A program made the translations under genes and the position numbers. Below the pieces are notes generated by a model. That model searched no databases, had not been told where the DNA came from, and worked only from the letters and a program-made list of their open reading frames with translations. 64,000 bases of DNA from Melioribacter sp. (GTDB lineage: Bacteria > Bacteroidota > Ignavibacteria > Ignavibacteriales > Melioribacteraceae): positions 62,001-126,000 of the forward strand of contig JAOACD010000009.1 in NCBI GenBank assembly GCA_026417975.1, read 5' to 3'. Shown piece by piece: positions 54,704 through 64,000 of the stretch; positions within the stretch are counted from its first letter, which is position 1; every line of letters starts with the position of its first letter.

Positions 54704-55345
54704 ATGAGTAAAATTACTTATAAGAATCAAATAAAATATTTAGAATCGCTTCGTATTGCCCCTGATTCATTAATTAAAGAAATAGAGAACTTTGCTAAAG
54801 TAAATAATATCCCTATACTTGATTGGCAAGCAGCAGAATTTTTAGAACAATTAATTATTATGCTTAAGCCAAAACGCGTACTTGAAATTGGGACTGCTAT
54901 TGCATATTCATCTATTAGAATTGCAAGAAGATTAAAAAAGAAAGCAATATTAGATACAATTGAGAAGAGTCGTGATAATGTAGTTATTGCAAGGGAGTTT
55001 ATTCAGAAAGCAGGACTTGAGCATAAAATAAATTTAATTGAAGGAAATGCACTTGATATACTTCCTTCCCTTACAAAAAAATATGATTTAATTTTTCTTG
55101 ATTCAGATAAGCAAGATTATGAAAAATTGTTTTATTATTCATTAGTTTTACTAAAAAAACGAGGAGTAATTTTTATAGATAATTTATTGTGGCATGGATT
55201 TGTAGCATCTAAAAAAGTTCCGGATTCTTATAAAAATTCTACTAAAGTTATAAGAGAATTCAATAAAATATTTTCAAATCATAGTTCACTTTATACTACC
55301 ATATTACCAATAGGTGACGGAATTGGTTTAGGGGTAAAGTTATAA
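54704..55345 (+). CDS. SAM-dependent O-methyltransferase (class I, family 3, TrmR/COMT-like)
   Basis: This 213-residue protein has the SAM-binding motif VLEIGTAIAYSSIRIA. The motif LIFLDSDKQDY provides the metal-binding Asp, and FIDNLLWHG the Asp-Asn pair of the Mg-dependent O-methyltransferase family. Relatives methylate catechols or a tRNA wobble uridine derivative (TrmR). The substrate here is undetermined. The start ATG is 5 bp after the subtilase stop, and the stop overlaps the next gene's ATG (TAATG). Confidence 0.9.
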   Translation: MSKITYKNQIKYLESLRIAPDSLIKEIENFAKVNNIPILDWQAAEFLEQLIIMLKPKRVLEIGTAIAYSSIRIARRLKKKAILDTIEKSRDNVVIAREFIQKAGLEHKINLIEGNALDILPSLTKKYDLIFLDSDKQDYEKLFYYSLVLLKKRGVIFIDNLLWHGFVASKKVPDSYKNSTKVIREFNKIFSNHSSLYTTILPIGDGIGLGVKL

Positions 55346-55776
55346 TGGATTATAAAGTAGAAGCTGAAAAAATTTGTAATGCTGTAGAAGATTTGGCAAA
55401 AGGAAAATTAAAAAACAAGGAAGATTTACTAAGAATTATTGAGTTAGCCTTATCTTCGAATAAGATGAAACAGCTCGAAAAGTTGGCCTTTTACTCAAAA
55501 TTTTCAAGAGGGATTTTAAGAATCATTCAAAATAGAGATAATAAATTAGATGATGAGTATTTTAAATCTTTACAAAATGAGTATCTAAAAAGTATACAAG
55601 AAGTAAAAAATATTCTTGAAGAATTACTAAAAAATGCTACTCAGTTTTTGAGAACAATTTATCAAGAAAAATTTTTTAAGATGACAATGCAGAGCTTTAA
55701 TGCGCTGAATGATTTATGTGATGATATGGTTTACTTAAAGTATTATTTTAATGATAGGAAGGGGTTGTCTGAGTAA
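55345..55776 (+). CDS. Helical protein of unknown function
   Basis: The start overlaps the previous stop (TAATG), so it is coupled to the methyltransferase gene. The 143-residue product is predicted all-helical from its regular Leu/Lys/Glu pattern (IIELALSSNKMKQLEKLAFYSKF, SIQEVKNILEELLKNATQFL). It has no signal peptide or membrane helix. No family was recognised. The end of the gene forms part of a 9-bp inverted repeat. Confidence 0.78.
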   Translation: MDYKVEAEKICNAVEDLAKGKLKNKEDLLRIIELALSSNKMKQLEKLAFYSKFSRGILRIIQNRDNKLDDEYFKSLQNEYLKSIQEVKNILEELLKNATQFLRTIYQEKFFKMTMQSFNALNDLCDDMVYLKYYFNDRKGLSE

Positions 55777-55791
55777 ATTCAAACAACCCCT
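55760..55791. terminator. Stem-loop between convergent genes
   Basis: AGGGGTTGT (55760-55768) and ACAACCCCT (55783-55791) form a 9-bp GC-rich stem spanning the stop codon of the helical protein gene, 7 bp before the convergent Rrf2 gene end. It has only a weak T-run. Confidence 0.6.
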
Positions 55792-55797
55792 ATAAAC

Positions 55798-56226
55798 TTA
55801 TTTGTGCTTGCTTAAGGTTTCTGCATATTTTTCTGCAACCTCTTGTACAGATTTGCTCGAAATTAAATTATAAATTCTGTTTCTTAAATCAGCCCATTCA
55901 TCGTGAAGGGGACATGGATTTTCATCTGAACATTCTTTTAAACCAGTAACACATTTTAAGTTAATAACAGGTCCTTCAACTCTTTCAACTATCTCAAGTA
56001 TTGAACTTTTTTTAGCTAATTCTGTGATTCTAAAACCTCCTCCTCTTCCCTTAAAAGAATCAACATAACCATACTTTGCCATTCTTTGTAATATTTTAGC
56101 TAGATAATGAGCAGGAATATCTTCACTTTTAGCAATCTCTGAAGACATAATAAGTTTTTCTTTTGGTTGTCGTGCTAAAAAAAGGATTGCTCTGATTGCA
56201 TATTCACCGGTTTTTGTGTAAATCAT
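55798..56226 (-). CDS. Rrf2-family transcriptional regulator with three-cysteine cluster motif
   Basis: This 142-residue protein has the Rrf2 winged helix (MIYTKTGEYAIRAILFLA, IPAHYLAKILQRMAKYG, SFKGRGGGFRI). The three cysteines C92, C99 and C105 (CVTGLKECSDENPC) are in the position that binds an Fe-S cluster in IscR, NsrR and RsrR. It probably senses redox, nitric oxide or cluster supply. The target is not obvious; the nearest upstream gene on the same strand is yigZ, 95 bp away. Confidence 0.92.
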   Translation of the reverse strand: MIYTKTGEYAIRAILFLARQPKEKLIMSSEIAKSEDIPAHYLAKILQRMAKYGYVDSFKGRGGGFRITELAKKSSILEIVERVEGPVINLKCVTGLKECSDENPCPLHDEWADLRNRIYNLISSKSVQEVAEKYAETLSKHK

Positions 56227-56321
56227 GCCTTAACCCTTTGTTTTATTCTTAAATATTATTAAAAAGAGATTTATGTCTTGATTCAAATTAATTAAATCAA
56301 TACTCTTTGTCAAATTTTCTT

Positions 56322-56954
56322 TTATCTATATAACAAAATGGAAGTGTTTTCAATTTCAACTTTGTTATTTGATAGAGACCTTAATTCTGAAATAAAAATT
56401 TCTTTGTTTTCAGCTGGTAAATAGCATTCCGTTTTATACATTTCATTAAAAATATTTTTTTCTATTATTGCTCCATATTTTGGAATCAATCTGTATATCA
56501 AGTTTAAATGCTCACAGCTGTAAGTTATAATGACTTTTTCGTAAAGCATATTTAACACAAAAGGAGAATTTGATAAACATCTATATGCAGTATCGTAGTA
56601 AGTTTTACCAAGAAGTCCTATGCCTAATTTTATTCCTCCGAAATACCTTGTTACAACCACAATTGTATTGCATAGTTCAAAGTGATTTATTGCATTTAAT
56701 ATTCTAAGACCAGCAGTGCCATTTGGTTCACCACCGTCCGAATACTTTATAGTTCCATCGACTAATTTATATGCGTAACAATTATGTGTGGCATCATAAT
56801 ACTTTTTCCTGATTTTAGCTAAAAAAGCATTTGCATCTTCTTCGTTATTAATGGGGGAACATGTTCCAATAAATAATGAGCCTTTTTCTTTAATTTTACA
56901 TTCGGAATTTTTGGCTAATGTTTTGATTGAATTTGGTAGTTTAATTAAATGCAT
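56322..56954 (-). CDS. yigZ: YigZ/IMPACT-family protein
   Basis: The 210-residue product carries the UPF0029 N-terminal domain: KKYYDATHNCYAYKL, YSDGGEPNGTAGLRIL and the highly conserved VVVTRYFGGIKLGIGLLGKTY. A weaker C-terminal ferredoxin-like domain follows. The family is conserved from bacteria to the eukaryotic translation regulator IMPACT, but its bacterial role is unclear. It is transcribed divergently from uvrA with a 58-bp spacer. Confidence 0.92.
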   Translation of the reverse strand: MHLIKLPNSIKTLAKNSECKIKEKGSLFIGTCSPINNEEDANAFLAKIRKKYYDATHNCYAYKLVDGTIKYSDGGEPNGTAGLRILNAINHFELCNTIVVVTRYFGGIKLGIGLLGKTYYDTAYRCLSNSPFVLNMLYEKVIITYSCEHLNLIYRLIPKYGAIIEKNIFNEMYKTECYLPAENKEIFISELRSLSNNKVEIENTSILLYR

Positions 56955-57012
56955 TGATTTTAGTTTTCTGATTATCTAAAATAACAGGTTGAACTTCGAC
57001 TAATTTATGTAA

Positions 57013-59844
57013 ATGAATTCTATAAATAAAATAATCATTAAAGGTGCAAGGGAACATAATCTTAAAAATATAGATTTAGAAATCCCAAGGGATTCATTTG
57101 TTGTTATTACAGGACTTTCTGGTTCAGGAAAGTCTTCTTTGGCTTTTGATACAATATATGCAGAAGGTCAAAGAAGGTATATAGAATCCCTTTCACTTTA
57201 TGCACGTCAGTTCTTAGATATGCTCGAAAAGCCAGATGTTGATTTAATAGAAGGATTAAGTCCAACTATTTCAATCGAACAAAAAACTACTGCAACTAAT
57301 CCTCGCTCTACAGTAGGCACTGTAACAGAGATTTATGATTATCTTCGTTTGCTTTATTCTAGAATTGGGAAAGTTTTTTGTTACAACTGTGGCAGACAAG
57401 TTGAAAAACAGTCTTCAGACCAAATAGTTGATACGATTTTAAGAGATTTTAATGAAAAACGAATACAAATACTTGCTCCAGTAGTAAGAGGTAGAAAAGG
57501 ACATTATAAGGAATTATTTCAAGAAATAATTCGAGATGGATTTTTGAGGGTTCGTGTTGATGGTGTTGTTCATGAATTAATAGATGATTTTAAAGTTGAA
57601 CGCTACAAAATACATGATATTGAAATTGTGATTGACCGTTTGACAGTAAATCAAAGCTCAAGATATAGAATTCGCCAATCGGTTGAGGTTGCTTTGAATT
57701 ATGGAAACGGAAATGTAATAGTTAATGATGGAAGTGAAGATTATTGGTACAGTAGAAATTTTGCCTGTCCTCAATGCGGAATAAGTTTTCAAGAATTAGC
57801 ACCTAATTCATTCTCTTTTAATTCGCCATATGGTTCCTGTCCTGATTGTGATGGTCTTGGAGAAAAAAAGGAATTAGATATTAATTTAATTATACCAGAT
57901 TGGGACAAAACTATAAATGATGGTGGAATTGCTCCTCTTGGTAAACCTCGTTCTATATGGATCTTTGACCAACTTCGTGAGATTTCACATCATTTTGGAT
58001 TTACTTTTGATACACCTCTTAAAGAACTTTCAAAAGAACAGAAAGATATTTTATTAAATGGCACAAAAGATAAGATTCCATTCACATATATTTATGGTGG
58101 TGGAAGAGAAGTAACCTATATGCATAAATTCAGTGGAATTATTAACTATATTAAACATTACTATGAAAATACAACATCAAACAAAGTACGAGAATGGGCA
58201 GAATCCTACATGAACACTCTGCCATGTCCTACTTGCAAAGGTGGAAGATTAAAAAAAGAATCTTTATCAGTAAAGATTGGTGGATTAAATATTGCAGAAG
58301 TTACTTCATTATCAATAGAAAAAACTTTGAAATTCTTTAAAGAACTGAAATTATCTGAGCGTGATGAAATAATAGCAAAGCAAATTTTAAGAGAAATTAA
58401 AACACGCCTTGAATTTTTATTGAACGTAGGACTTGATTATTTAACACTAAGTAGGCCTGCTAGAACACTTTCAGGGGGGGAATCTCAAAGGATTAGGTTA
58501 GCGACTCAAATTGGTTCTCAGCTTTCAGGTGTACTTTATGTTCTCGATGAGCCAAGTATAGGACTTCATCAGGCCGATAATCTTAAATTAATAAACTCAT
58601 TAAAAAACTTGAGAGATTTGGGTAATACTGTTATAGTAGTAGAACATGATAGGGAAACAATTGAAAATTCTGATTATATAGTTGATTTAGGACCTTTAGC
58701 GGGCGAACATGGTGGAGAAGTATGTGTACAGGGTAGAACGGAAGAAATATTAAAATCCCCTAATGGAAGGAATTCTTTAACAGTTCAATATCTCAAAAAT
58801 CAAAAAAGAATTGAGATTCCAAAAGAAAGAAGAAAAGGCAATGGAAAGTTTATTGAATTGCTTGGAGCTTCAGGGAATAATTTAAAAAATGTTAATTTGA
58901 GAATACCACTTGGAACATTTGTAACAGTTACAGGAGTTAGTGGCTCAGGCAAATCATCTTTGATAAATGAAACACTTGTTAAAATTCTTTTTAAGAAAAT
59001 ATACAATACTAAAGACATTCCACTTCCTTATAAAGAAATACGTGGAATAGAAAACATAGACAAAATAATTGAGATAGATCAAACTCCTATTGGTAGAACT
59101 CCTCGTTCAAATCCTGCAACTTATACAGGAATATTTAATCATATCAGGGATTTATTTGCACAGCTACCAGAATCAAAAGTCCGTGGCTATAATGCAGGAA
59201 GATTTAGTTTTAATGTAAGTGGAGGTAGATGTGAAGAATGTGAGGGTGATGGGTTAAAAAAAATTGAAATGAATTTTTTGCCCGATGTTTATGTAACGTG
59301 CGAAGCATGCAATGGGAAGAGATATAATCGTGAGACTCTTGAAATTCTATATAAAACAAAGTCGATTTCTGATGTATTAGAAATGCGCGTAGAAGAGGCT
59401 CTAAGTTTCTTTGAAGATTTTCCTGCACTTCATAGAAAAATCAAAGCTTTATATGATGTGGGCTTGGGATATATAAAGTTGGGTCAACAAGCTACAACAC
59501 TTTCAGGAGGCGAGGCTCAAAGAGTTAAGTTAGCTGCTGAGCTAAGTAAAATTAGTACTGGAAAAACTTTATACGTTCTTGATGAGCCAACAACAGGGCT
59601 CCATTTTGAAGATGTTCGTATTCTTCTAAATGTTTTGAATAAACTTGTTGATAAAGGAAATACAGTAGTTGTTGTAGAACATAATATGGATGTTATAAAA
59701 GTAGCTGATTATATTGTAGATTTGGGGCCTGGCGGAGGTGAATATGGAGGAGAAATAATTGCCGAAGGAACACCAGAAGAAGTTGCAGAAAATAAGCGAA
59801 GTATTACAGGAAGATTTATAAAAAAAGAATTAATGAGAAAATAA
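57013..59844 (+). CDS. uvrA: Excinuclease ABC subunit A
   Basis: This 943-residue DNA damage recognition ATPase has two ABC modules: Walker [13 protein letters not shown] near residue 35 with signature [12 protein letters not shown], and [11 protein letters not shown] near residue 645 with [14 protein letters not shown]. The zinc-binding motifs CPQCGISF...CPDCDGLG and CEECEGDG...[10 protein letters not shown] are both intact. It works with UvrB and UvrC in nucleotide excision repair. It is followed after 31 bp by a CMD-family gene. Confidence 0.97.
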   Translation: MNSINKIIIKGAREHNLKNIDLEIPRDSFVVITGLSGSGKSSLAFDTIYAEGQRRYIESLSLYARQFLDMLEKPDVDLIEGLSPTISIEQKTTATNPRSTVGTVTEIYDYLRLLYSRIGKVFCYNCGRQVEKQSSDQIVDTILRDFNEKRIQILAPVVRGRKGHYKELFQEIIRDGFLRVRVDGVVHELIDDFKVERYKIHDIEIVIDRLTVNQSSRYRIRQSVEVALNYGNGNVIVNDGSEDYWYSRNFACPQCGISFQELAPNSFSFNSPYGSCPDCDGLGEKKELDINLIIPDWDKTINDGGIAPLGKPRSIWIFDQLREISHHFGFTFDTPLKELSKEQKDILLNGTKDKIPFTYIYGGGREVTYMHKFSGIINYIKHYYENTTSNKVREWAESYMNTLPCPTCKGGRLKKESLSVKIGGLNIAEVTSLSIEKTLKFFKELKLSERDEIIAKQILREIKTRLEFLLNVGLDYLTLSRPARTLSGGESQRIRLATQIGSQLSGVLYVLDEPSIGLHQADNLKLINSLKNLRDLGNTVIVVEHDRETIENSDYIVDLGPLAGEHGGEVCVQGRTEEILKSPNGRNSLTVQYLKNQKRIEIPKERRKGNGKFIELLGASGNNLKNVNLRIPLGTFVTVTGVSGSGKSSLINETLVKILFKKIYNTKDIPLPYKEIRGIENIDKIIEIDQTPIGRTPRSNPATYTGIFNHIRDLFAQLPESKVRGYNAGRFSFNVSGGRCEECEGDGLKKIEMNFLPDVYVTCEACNGKRYNRETLEILYKTKSISDVLEMRVEEALSFFEDFPALHRKIKALYDVGLGYIKLGQQATTLSGGEAQRVKLAAELSKISTGKTLYVLDEPTTGLHFEDVRILLNVLNKLVDKGNTVVVVEHNMDVIKVADYIVDLGPGGGEYGGEIIAEGTPEEVAENKRSITGRFIKKELMRK

Positions 59845-59875
59845 ATTTTATAAACAAAAGAGGTAAGAAAAAGAG

Positions 59876-60238
59876 ATGAAAACAACATTAAAAGAGTTTA
59901 GAAAATATAGAGCAGAAATGAACGAAAAAATTTTAAATTCAGGATTTTCTGATTTTAAAAAATTTTTTGCTCTTGATAATAAAGCTTACGTCAGTGGTGT
60001 GTTACCTGCAAAAATTAAAGAACTTATGGGGTTAGTTGCTTCTATGGTTTTAAGGTGTAACGATTGTATTTTATATCATATAGATAGGTCAATTGAAGAA
60101 GGCGCAACAAAAGAGGAACTATATGAAACTTTTAATATTGCATTAATTGTTGGAGGTTCAGTGGTGATTCCTCATTTAAGATTTGCAATGGAAAAAATGG
60201 AAGAAATATATCTAGAAAAAAAGCAGGAGAAAGAATGA
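59876..60238 (+). CDS. Carboxymuconolactone decarboxylase/AhpD-family protein
   Basis: The 120-residue product has the AhpD-type active-site motif C61-N-D-C64 followed by His 68 (LRCNDCILYHID) and the helical CMD pattern. Proteins with this CxxC...H motif are usually thiol-dependent peroxidase or disulfide relay partners, not true decarboxylases. AAGAGG precedes the start region. It overlaps rdgB by 4 bp (ATGA), so the two are coupled. Confidence 0.9.
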   Translation: MKTTLKEFRKYRAEMNEKILNSGFSDFKKFFALDNKAYVSGVLPAKIKELMGLVASMVLRCNDCILYHIDRSIEEGATKEELYETFNIALIVGGSVVIPHLRFAMEKMEEIYLEKKQEKE

Positions 60239-60819
60239 AACTAATATTGGCAACACAAAACAAAGGCAAAGTAAAAGAGATAAAATCAATTTTCAATGGT
60301 TCCAAATTTGAAATAATTTCATTATATGACTTAGGGAACAATATAAAAATAGAAGAAACTGGTACTACTTTTAAAGAAAATGCAATAATAAAAGCAGAAA
60401 CAATTTATGAATATTACAAAGAACCAACTATTGCTGATGACTCAGGAATTGAAATTGAACAGCTTGGAGGAAGACCTGGAGTATATTCTGCAATCTATGC
60501 AGGTGAAAACTGTACAGATGAAGAAAATAATGCAAAGGTTATTAATGAATTAAAAAATTTTCCAGAGCCACATAAAGCGAAATATGTTTGTGTTGCAGTT
60601 TTTTATGATGGAAGAAATCTAATAGAAACTAAAGGTGAATTACATGGTAGAGTAATAAAAGAACCAAGAGGAACAGAAGGTTTTGGATATGACCCGATTT
60701 TTATTCCTGATGGTTATGAAAAAACTGTAGCCGAAATAAGTCTCGAAGAAAAAAATAGAATTAGTCACCGTGCTCAGGCTTTTAGTAAGTTGTTAAAAGA
60801 ATTAGAAAAACTTTTTTAG
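60235..60819 (+). CDS. rdgB: XTP/dITP diphosphatase (RdgB/HAM1)
   Basis: This 194-residue house-cleaning enzyme hydrolyses non-canonical purine nucleotides (dITP, XTP). Family motifs are LATQNKGKVKEIKSI (substrate-binding Asn/Lys), TIADDSGIEIEQLGGRPGVYSA (catalytic Asp pair), EPRGTEGFGYDPIFIP and ISHRAQAF at the end. It is coupled to the CMD gene by a 4-bp overlap and converges with rtcB. Confidence 0.96.
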   Translation: MKLILATQNKGKVKEIKSIFNGSKFEIISLYDLGNNIKIEETGTTFKENAIIKAETIYEYYKEPTIADDSGIEIEQLGGRPGVYSAIYAGENCTDEENNAKVINELKNFPEPHKAKYVCVAVFYDGRNLIETKGELHGRVIKEPRGTEGFGYDPIFIPDGYEKTVAEISLEEKNRISHRAQAFSKLLKELEKLF

Positions 60820-60869
60820 GAAATGCGAAAAAGTAACGTCACAATAAATTATTGATTAATGTTTTTGTT

Positions 60870-62336
60870 TTATCCTTTAATTACTCCTATAGGTTTAAGT
60901 TTAGCCACCTTACTACTAATTCCTGCATAATGCATTACATCAACGACTTCAGATACATCTTTATAAGCATGTGGCATTTCTTCTGCTATAGTTTTGTATC
61001 CTTTTGCTTGAATTATTATTCCGCTATCGGTTAATTCTTTTATTAAATCTTTTCCTTTTGCAGATTTCATTGCTTGATGACGGCTCTGAACTCTTCCAGC
61101 ACCATGACATGAGCTTCCAAATGTCTCTTCCATAGCTTTCTGTGTTCCAACTGAGATGAATGAGTATCTTCCCATATCACCTGGAATTAAAACTGGCTGT
61201 CCAACTTCTCGGTATTTTTCAGGGATGAAGTTACTGCCTGCAGGATATGCTCTTGTTGCACCTTTTCTATGAACACAAACTTTTTTTGTAATGGTTTTGC
61301 CATTGGAATCAATAATTTCATGTTCTTCAATTTTTGCAATATTATGACAAACATCGTATATGAGATGAAAATCTAACTCTTTTTCACTTATAGAAAAAGT
61401 TTCTTTGAAACTCTTTTTTGCAAGATGCATAATAATTTGTCTGTTATTCCAAGCAAAATTAGCAGCGCATCTCATTGCACTTAAATAATCCTGACCTTCT
61501 TGCGATTTAATTGGTGCGCAAGCAAGTTGTTTATCGGGTAAATTTAGTCCAAATTTTTTTTCTGACTGTACAAGTATTTTTAAGTAATCATCACAAATTT
61601 GATAACCCAATCCGCGTGAGCCAGTGTGAATTAATATAACAATTTGACCTTTGAACAATCCAAAAACTTCAGCTACTTTATCGTCATAAATTTCTTCAAC
61701 AACATCGACTTCAAGAAAATGATTGCCTGACCCAAGTGTTCCTGCTTGATCAAGGCCTCTTTCAATAGCACGCTGGCTTACAGATTCTGGGTTTGCGTCT
61801 TTTAATTTCCCATTTTCTTCTGTAAACAATAAATCTTCTTGAGAACCAAATCCATTCTCGATTGCCCATTCTGCTCCTTTTTTTAATATGCTTTTTATTT
61901 CAGATGGAGATAATTTTCTTATTGCGCCGCTTGCTCCAACACCAGTAGGAATATTTTTAAATAACACCTCAATTAATCTTTGGATTTTGTTTTTAACATC
62001 TTCATACTTTAGCGCAGTTCTTGCAAGTCGAACACCGCAATTAATATCGTAGCCTACTCCACCTGGTGAAATTACTCCGTTGTCTAAATCCGTTGCGGCT
62101 ACTCCTCCTATTGGAAAACCGTACCCCCAATGGATATCGGGCATTGCAAGGCTGTACATCTGTATACCTGGAAGATGAGCTACATTTATAACTTGTTTAA
62201 TTGCTTCATCATTAAAAGATTCTTTTAGCATTTTTTCAGTAGCATATATTCTTCCGGGAACTAACATTTTTCCCTGTTTAGGGATTTCCCAGAGATAATC
62301 ATTAATTTTTTCTATCCTAATTCCATTAATTTCCAT
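60870..62336 (-). CDS. rtcB: RtcB RNA ligase
   Basis: The start at 62336 (MEINGIRIEKIND) is chosen because AAGGAGG precedes it at good spacing; an upstream start would add 12 residues. The 488-residue protein has the metal/GTP motifs GGVGYDINCGVR, GTLGSGNHFLEV, HTGSRGLGYQI and HRKGATRAYPAGS. The guanylylated His is in SSCHGAGRVQSR. It joins 2',3'-cyclic phosphate and 5'-OH RNA ends. Its activator archease is encoded 19 bp upstream. Confidence 0.97.
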   Translation of the reverse strand: MEINGIRIEKINDYLWEIPKQGKMLVPGRIYATEKMLKESFNDEAIKQVINVAHLPGIQMYSLAMPDIHWGYGFPIGGVAATDLDNGVISPGGVGYDINCGVRLARTALKYEDVKNKIQRLIEVLFKNIPTGVGASGAIRKLSPSEIKSILKKGAEWAIENGFGSQEDLLFTEENGKLKDANPESVSQRAIERGLDQAGTLGSGNHFLEVDVVEEIYDDKVAEVFGLFKGQIVILIHTGSRGLGYQICDDYLKILVQSEKKFGLNLPDKQLACAPIKSQEGQDYLSAMRCAANFAWNNRQIIMHLAKKSFKETFSISEKELDFHLIYDVCHNIAKIEEHEIIDSNGKTITKKVCVHRKGATRAYPAGSNFIPEKYREVGQPVLIPGDMGRYSFISVGTQKAMEETFGSSCHGAGRVQSRHQAMKSAKGKDLIKELTDSGIIIQAKGYKTIAEEMPHAYKDVSEVVDVMHYAGISSKVAKLKPIGVIKG

Positions 62337-62355
62337 TGTTAAATCCTCCTTAAAA

Positions 62356-62781
62356 CTAAATATCAAAAACAATCATGGTCGAAAAGTTCCCATCTTTTTC
62401 TTCTATTTTCATCTGATGGAAGGTGACAGCCTTGATTTCTTCTTTTATTATATGATTTTTTGAATTGTACGACTCTCCTAAGGCCTCTATTTCAAGGTGA
62501 TAATTGCTGTTAGTTCTTTCTATTAAAACTTTCTTAACTATGTTTATAATCCATTTTTTTGTATACAATTGATAATTTAGTTCGCCTAAAAATTCAATCA
62601 ATAATTCTTCTAAAGATTTAGCTTCAAATAAAAATTTTTTTGAATTTTCATTTGTAACTTTTTTAGACTCTATTGTTATATCTTTCCAAGCGTAAAATGC
62701 CGATAAAAACAAATCTTCTATTGATTTGCCTTCAACTAAAATTGCAATATCTGCTGTATGTTCTAGAAATTTATAGCCCAT
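62356..62781 (-). CDS. Archease, RtcB activator
   Basis: The 141-residue product opens with the archease signature YKFLEHTADIAILVEGKSIEDLF. It ends with EIKAVTFHQMKIEEKDG and an acidic residue near the C-terminus (VFDI), the features that bind Ca and promote RtcB guanylylation and turnover. The size is right for the family. Gene order archease-rtcB on the same strand supports one RNA repair or splicing unit. No rtcA or dedicated regulator is adjacent. Confidence 0.95.
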   Translation of the reverse strand: MGYKFLEHTADIAILVEGKSIEDLFLSAFYAWKDITIESKKVTNENSKKFLFEAKSLEELLIEFLGELNYQLYTKKWIINIVKKVLIERTNSNYHLEIEALGESYNSKNHIIKEEIKAVTFHQMKIEEKDGNFSTMIVFDI

Positions 62782-62908
62782 AGTTTACTCTTGTAATTTT
62801 GTTGATAATTTAGTGCTTTTAAGATAAAAATACAGTAATTGATTTTGCATTCTCGAGTTATTATGTTTTATTATAATTGGAATAACGATGGCTAAAATAT
62901 AAAATTAT

Positions 62909-64000
62909 ATGAAAATTCTTTTTTCCTTTGCAACATTAATTTTTTTGCATGTGTCATTTATACTTGATACTATTAGTGCAAATAGTAATCCAACAGAATT
63001 AAATCAAAAGGCTAAAAAATTTCTTGAGCTTAAAGATACTTTAACTGCCGAAAAATATTTTTTAAAGTCAATAAGAAAATATAATGATGCTGATTCTTAT
63101 TATGAACTTGCTAAAATTTACTTAAATAAAAATACATTTACTTCAAGAAATAGAGCACACGAATACTTAAAAAAAGCAACTTTGTTAGAACCAAAAAATA
63201 TTCAGTACAGATTTTTATATGCTTCTTTACTTAAAGATTTAGCTCGCTTATCTGCTTATCAAGAATTTAAAGAAATACTTTCTGTAGATAGCACTCACAT
63301 ACCTTCATTGTTAAGTATAGCTGAGTTAAAAAGTAAAGATTTTGCTGAGTATAACAACTCTGTACGGAAATTGAGTGATGAATTTTATGCAAGCTTGCAA
63401 CAATATGCAAACGAAGATTTCTATGAAGCAGAAAAATATTTTTTAAAAGTTCTTAAGTTAGATTCATTAAATTATGAAGCTATTCTTAAGTTAAGTTTGC
63501 TTTATGAAAATGCCGGGTATTTTGAAAAAGCAATTTATTATTTGAATAAATTAAAAAAAATTAAAAATGAAGATGCAAATATTCATTTATATCTTGGATT
63601 GCTTTATTATAAAACTTCTAAACTTTCTGAAAGTTATAATGAATATAAAAAAGCTTTGGCTTTAATGGACGAAAAAGAAAAAGAAGATTTTACTTTTAAT
63701 ACTGTGAAATTTTTACTTGAACCTGCTTTCGATAATGTTATTAAAGAAATGAGTAAAACAGAACTGAAAAGTTTTATAAATACTTATTGGAAGTTTTTTG
63801 ATCCACTCTATCTAACAGACTATAATGAAAGAATATTGGAACATTATTCACGGGTTGTATATTCCAATTTACATTTTGGGGTTCCTAAATTAGGGCTAAG
63901 GGGATGGCAAACTAACAGAGGTGAAATAGTTTTAAGGTACGGAGAACCTTTAAATTATGTTAGAATTAGACCACAAATGGGAGAAAGTGGATTTATGATG
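62909..64000 (+). CDS. TPR and GWxTD domain-containing protein (5' part, runs off the window)
   Basis: The frame is open from the ATG at 62909 to the window end (364 residues visible). It has a signal peptide (about 1-24), then TPR-like repeats to about residue 260. A GWxTD-domain opening follows, with DPLYLTDYNERILEHYSRV and GLRGWQTNRGEIVLRYGEP. GWxTD proteins are typical of Bacteroidota, Acidobacteria and relatives, are exported and have unknown function. No clear Shine-Dalgarno was found. It is divergent from archease with a 127-bp spacer containing TAATTTTG at 62794-62801. Confidence 0.85.
   Translation, partial: MKILFSFATLIFLHVSFILDTISANSNPTELNQKAKKFLELKDTLTAEKYFLKSIRKYNDADSYYELAKIYLNKNTFTSRNRAHEYLKKATLLEPKNIQYRFLYASLLKDLARLSAYQEFKEILSVDSTHIPSLLSIAELKSKDFAEYNNSVRKLSDEFYASLQQYANEDFYEAEKYFLKVLKLDSLNYEAILKLSLLYENAGYFEKAIYYLNKLKKIKNEDANIHLYLGLLYYKTSKLSESYNEYKKALALMDEKEKEDFTFNTVKFLLEPAFDNVIKEMSKTELKSFINTYWKFFDPLYLTDYNERILEHYSRVVYSNLHFGVPKLGLRGWQTNRGEIVLRYGEPLNYVRIRPQMGESGFMM

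Noticed and set aside
62877-62892. TTGGAATAACGATGGC upstream of the GWxTD gene, with GG-N10-GC spacing like a sigma-54 promoter
   Set aside because: The -24 box is poor and transcription would start only about 5 bp before the ATG; treated as chance.
1-64000. CRISPR arrays, insertion sequences, phage genes, tRNA and rRNA genes
   Set aside because: None could be recognised by reading; genes are almost all chromosomal housekeeping or envelope types.

Overview
This window is AT-rich (visibly around 30% GC) and most likely comes from an Ignavibacteria-type member of the Bacteroidota/Chlorobiota group. Three things point there: two secreted proteins end in type IX secretion (T9SS) sorting domains of the NFPNPFNPTT / NYPNPFN type, a Bacteroidota-style promoter can be drawn upstream of lepA, and the envelope is clearly Gram-negative (beta-barrels, lipoproteins, DUF4292 and OmpP1/FadL families). 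Secreted multihaem cytochromes, the hydrogenase maturase HydF and a B12-dependent ribonucleotide reductase fit an anaerobic or facultative, respiring lifestyle. The taxonomic call is inference. No tRNA, rRNA, CRISPR array, prophage or intact insertion sequence was seen.

Layout. 1-7.5 kb: 5' part of purL, a membrane NapC-like heptahaem cytochrome, rluE, an exported EEP-family lipoprotein, a metallo-hydrolase/Rieske pair, queG, trxB and a small membrane protein. 7.6-9.4 kb: an ECF sigma factor overlapping a candidate anti-sigma factor, then an exported glutathione peroxidase. 9.5-16.6 kb: the most unusual locus. A protein with an extracytoplasmic beta-propeller/FG-GAP/ASPIC ectodomain, three membrane helices and a cytoplasmic Ser/Thr kinase is followed 18 bp later by a GAF-containing sigma-54 activator. 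Next come a possible sigma-54 promoter, a small beta-barrel, a truncated receiver-like ORF and a lipoprotein. 16.6-18.3 kb: about 1.65 kb with no recognisable gene. 18.3-21.9 kb: nrdJ.

22-30 kb is one long forward operon (yggS-divIVA-PNP-membrane coiled-coil protein-ileS-dksA-like-lspA-rluD). Its order parallels the division cluster tail of Bacillus subtilis (ylmE...divIVA-ileS-ylyA-lspA-ylyB), but PNP and a membrane protein lie between divIVA and ileS. 30-35 kb (reverse): aspA-hydF overlapping, and upstream of them a T9SS-targeted nonahaem cytochrome. 35-40 kb: cysS and three envelope genes. 40-47 kb: rsgA with an apparent ATT start codon, an orphan ATP-grasp protein, and a TPR lipoprotein/DUF4292/EnvC-like/outer-membrane operon. 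47-50 kb (reverse): a HAD phosphatase and a degenerate phosphoesterase-propeller protein. 50-55.8 kb: lepA-lepB-subtilase-methyltransferase-unknown. 55.8-64 kb: an Rrf2 regulator, yigZ, uvrA, a CMD-family protein, rdgB, the RtcB-archease RNA repair/ligation pair, and the 5' part of a TPR/GWxTD gene.

Most of the window is housekeeping. The parts most worth a second look are the kinase-sigma-54 module, the long unexplained gap after it, the ATT-start rsgA, the aspA-hydF coupling and the secreted cytochrome.
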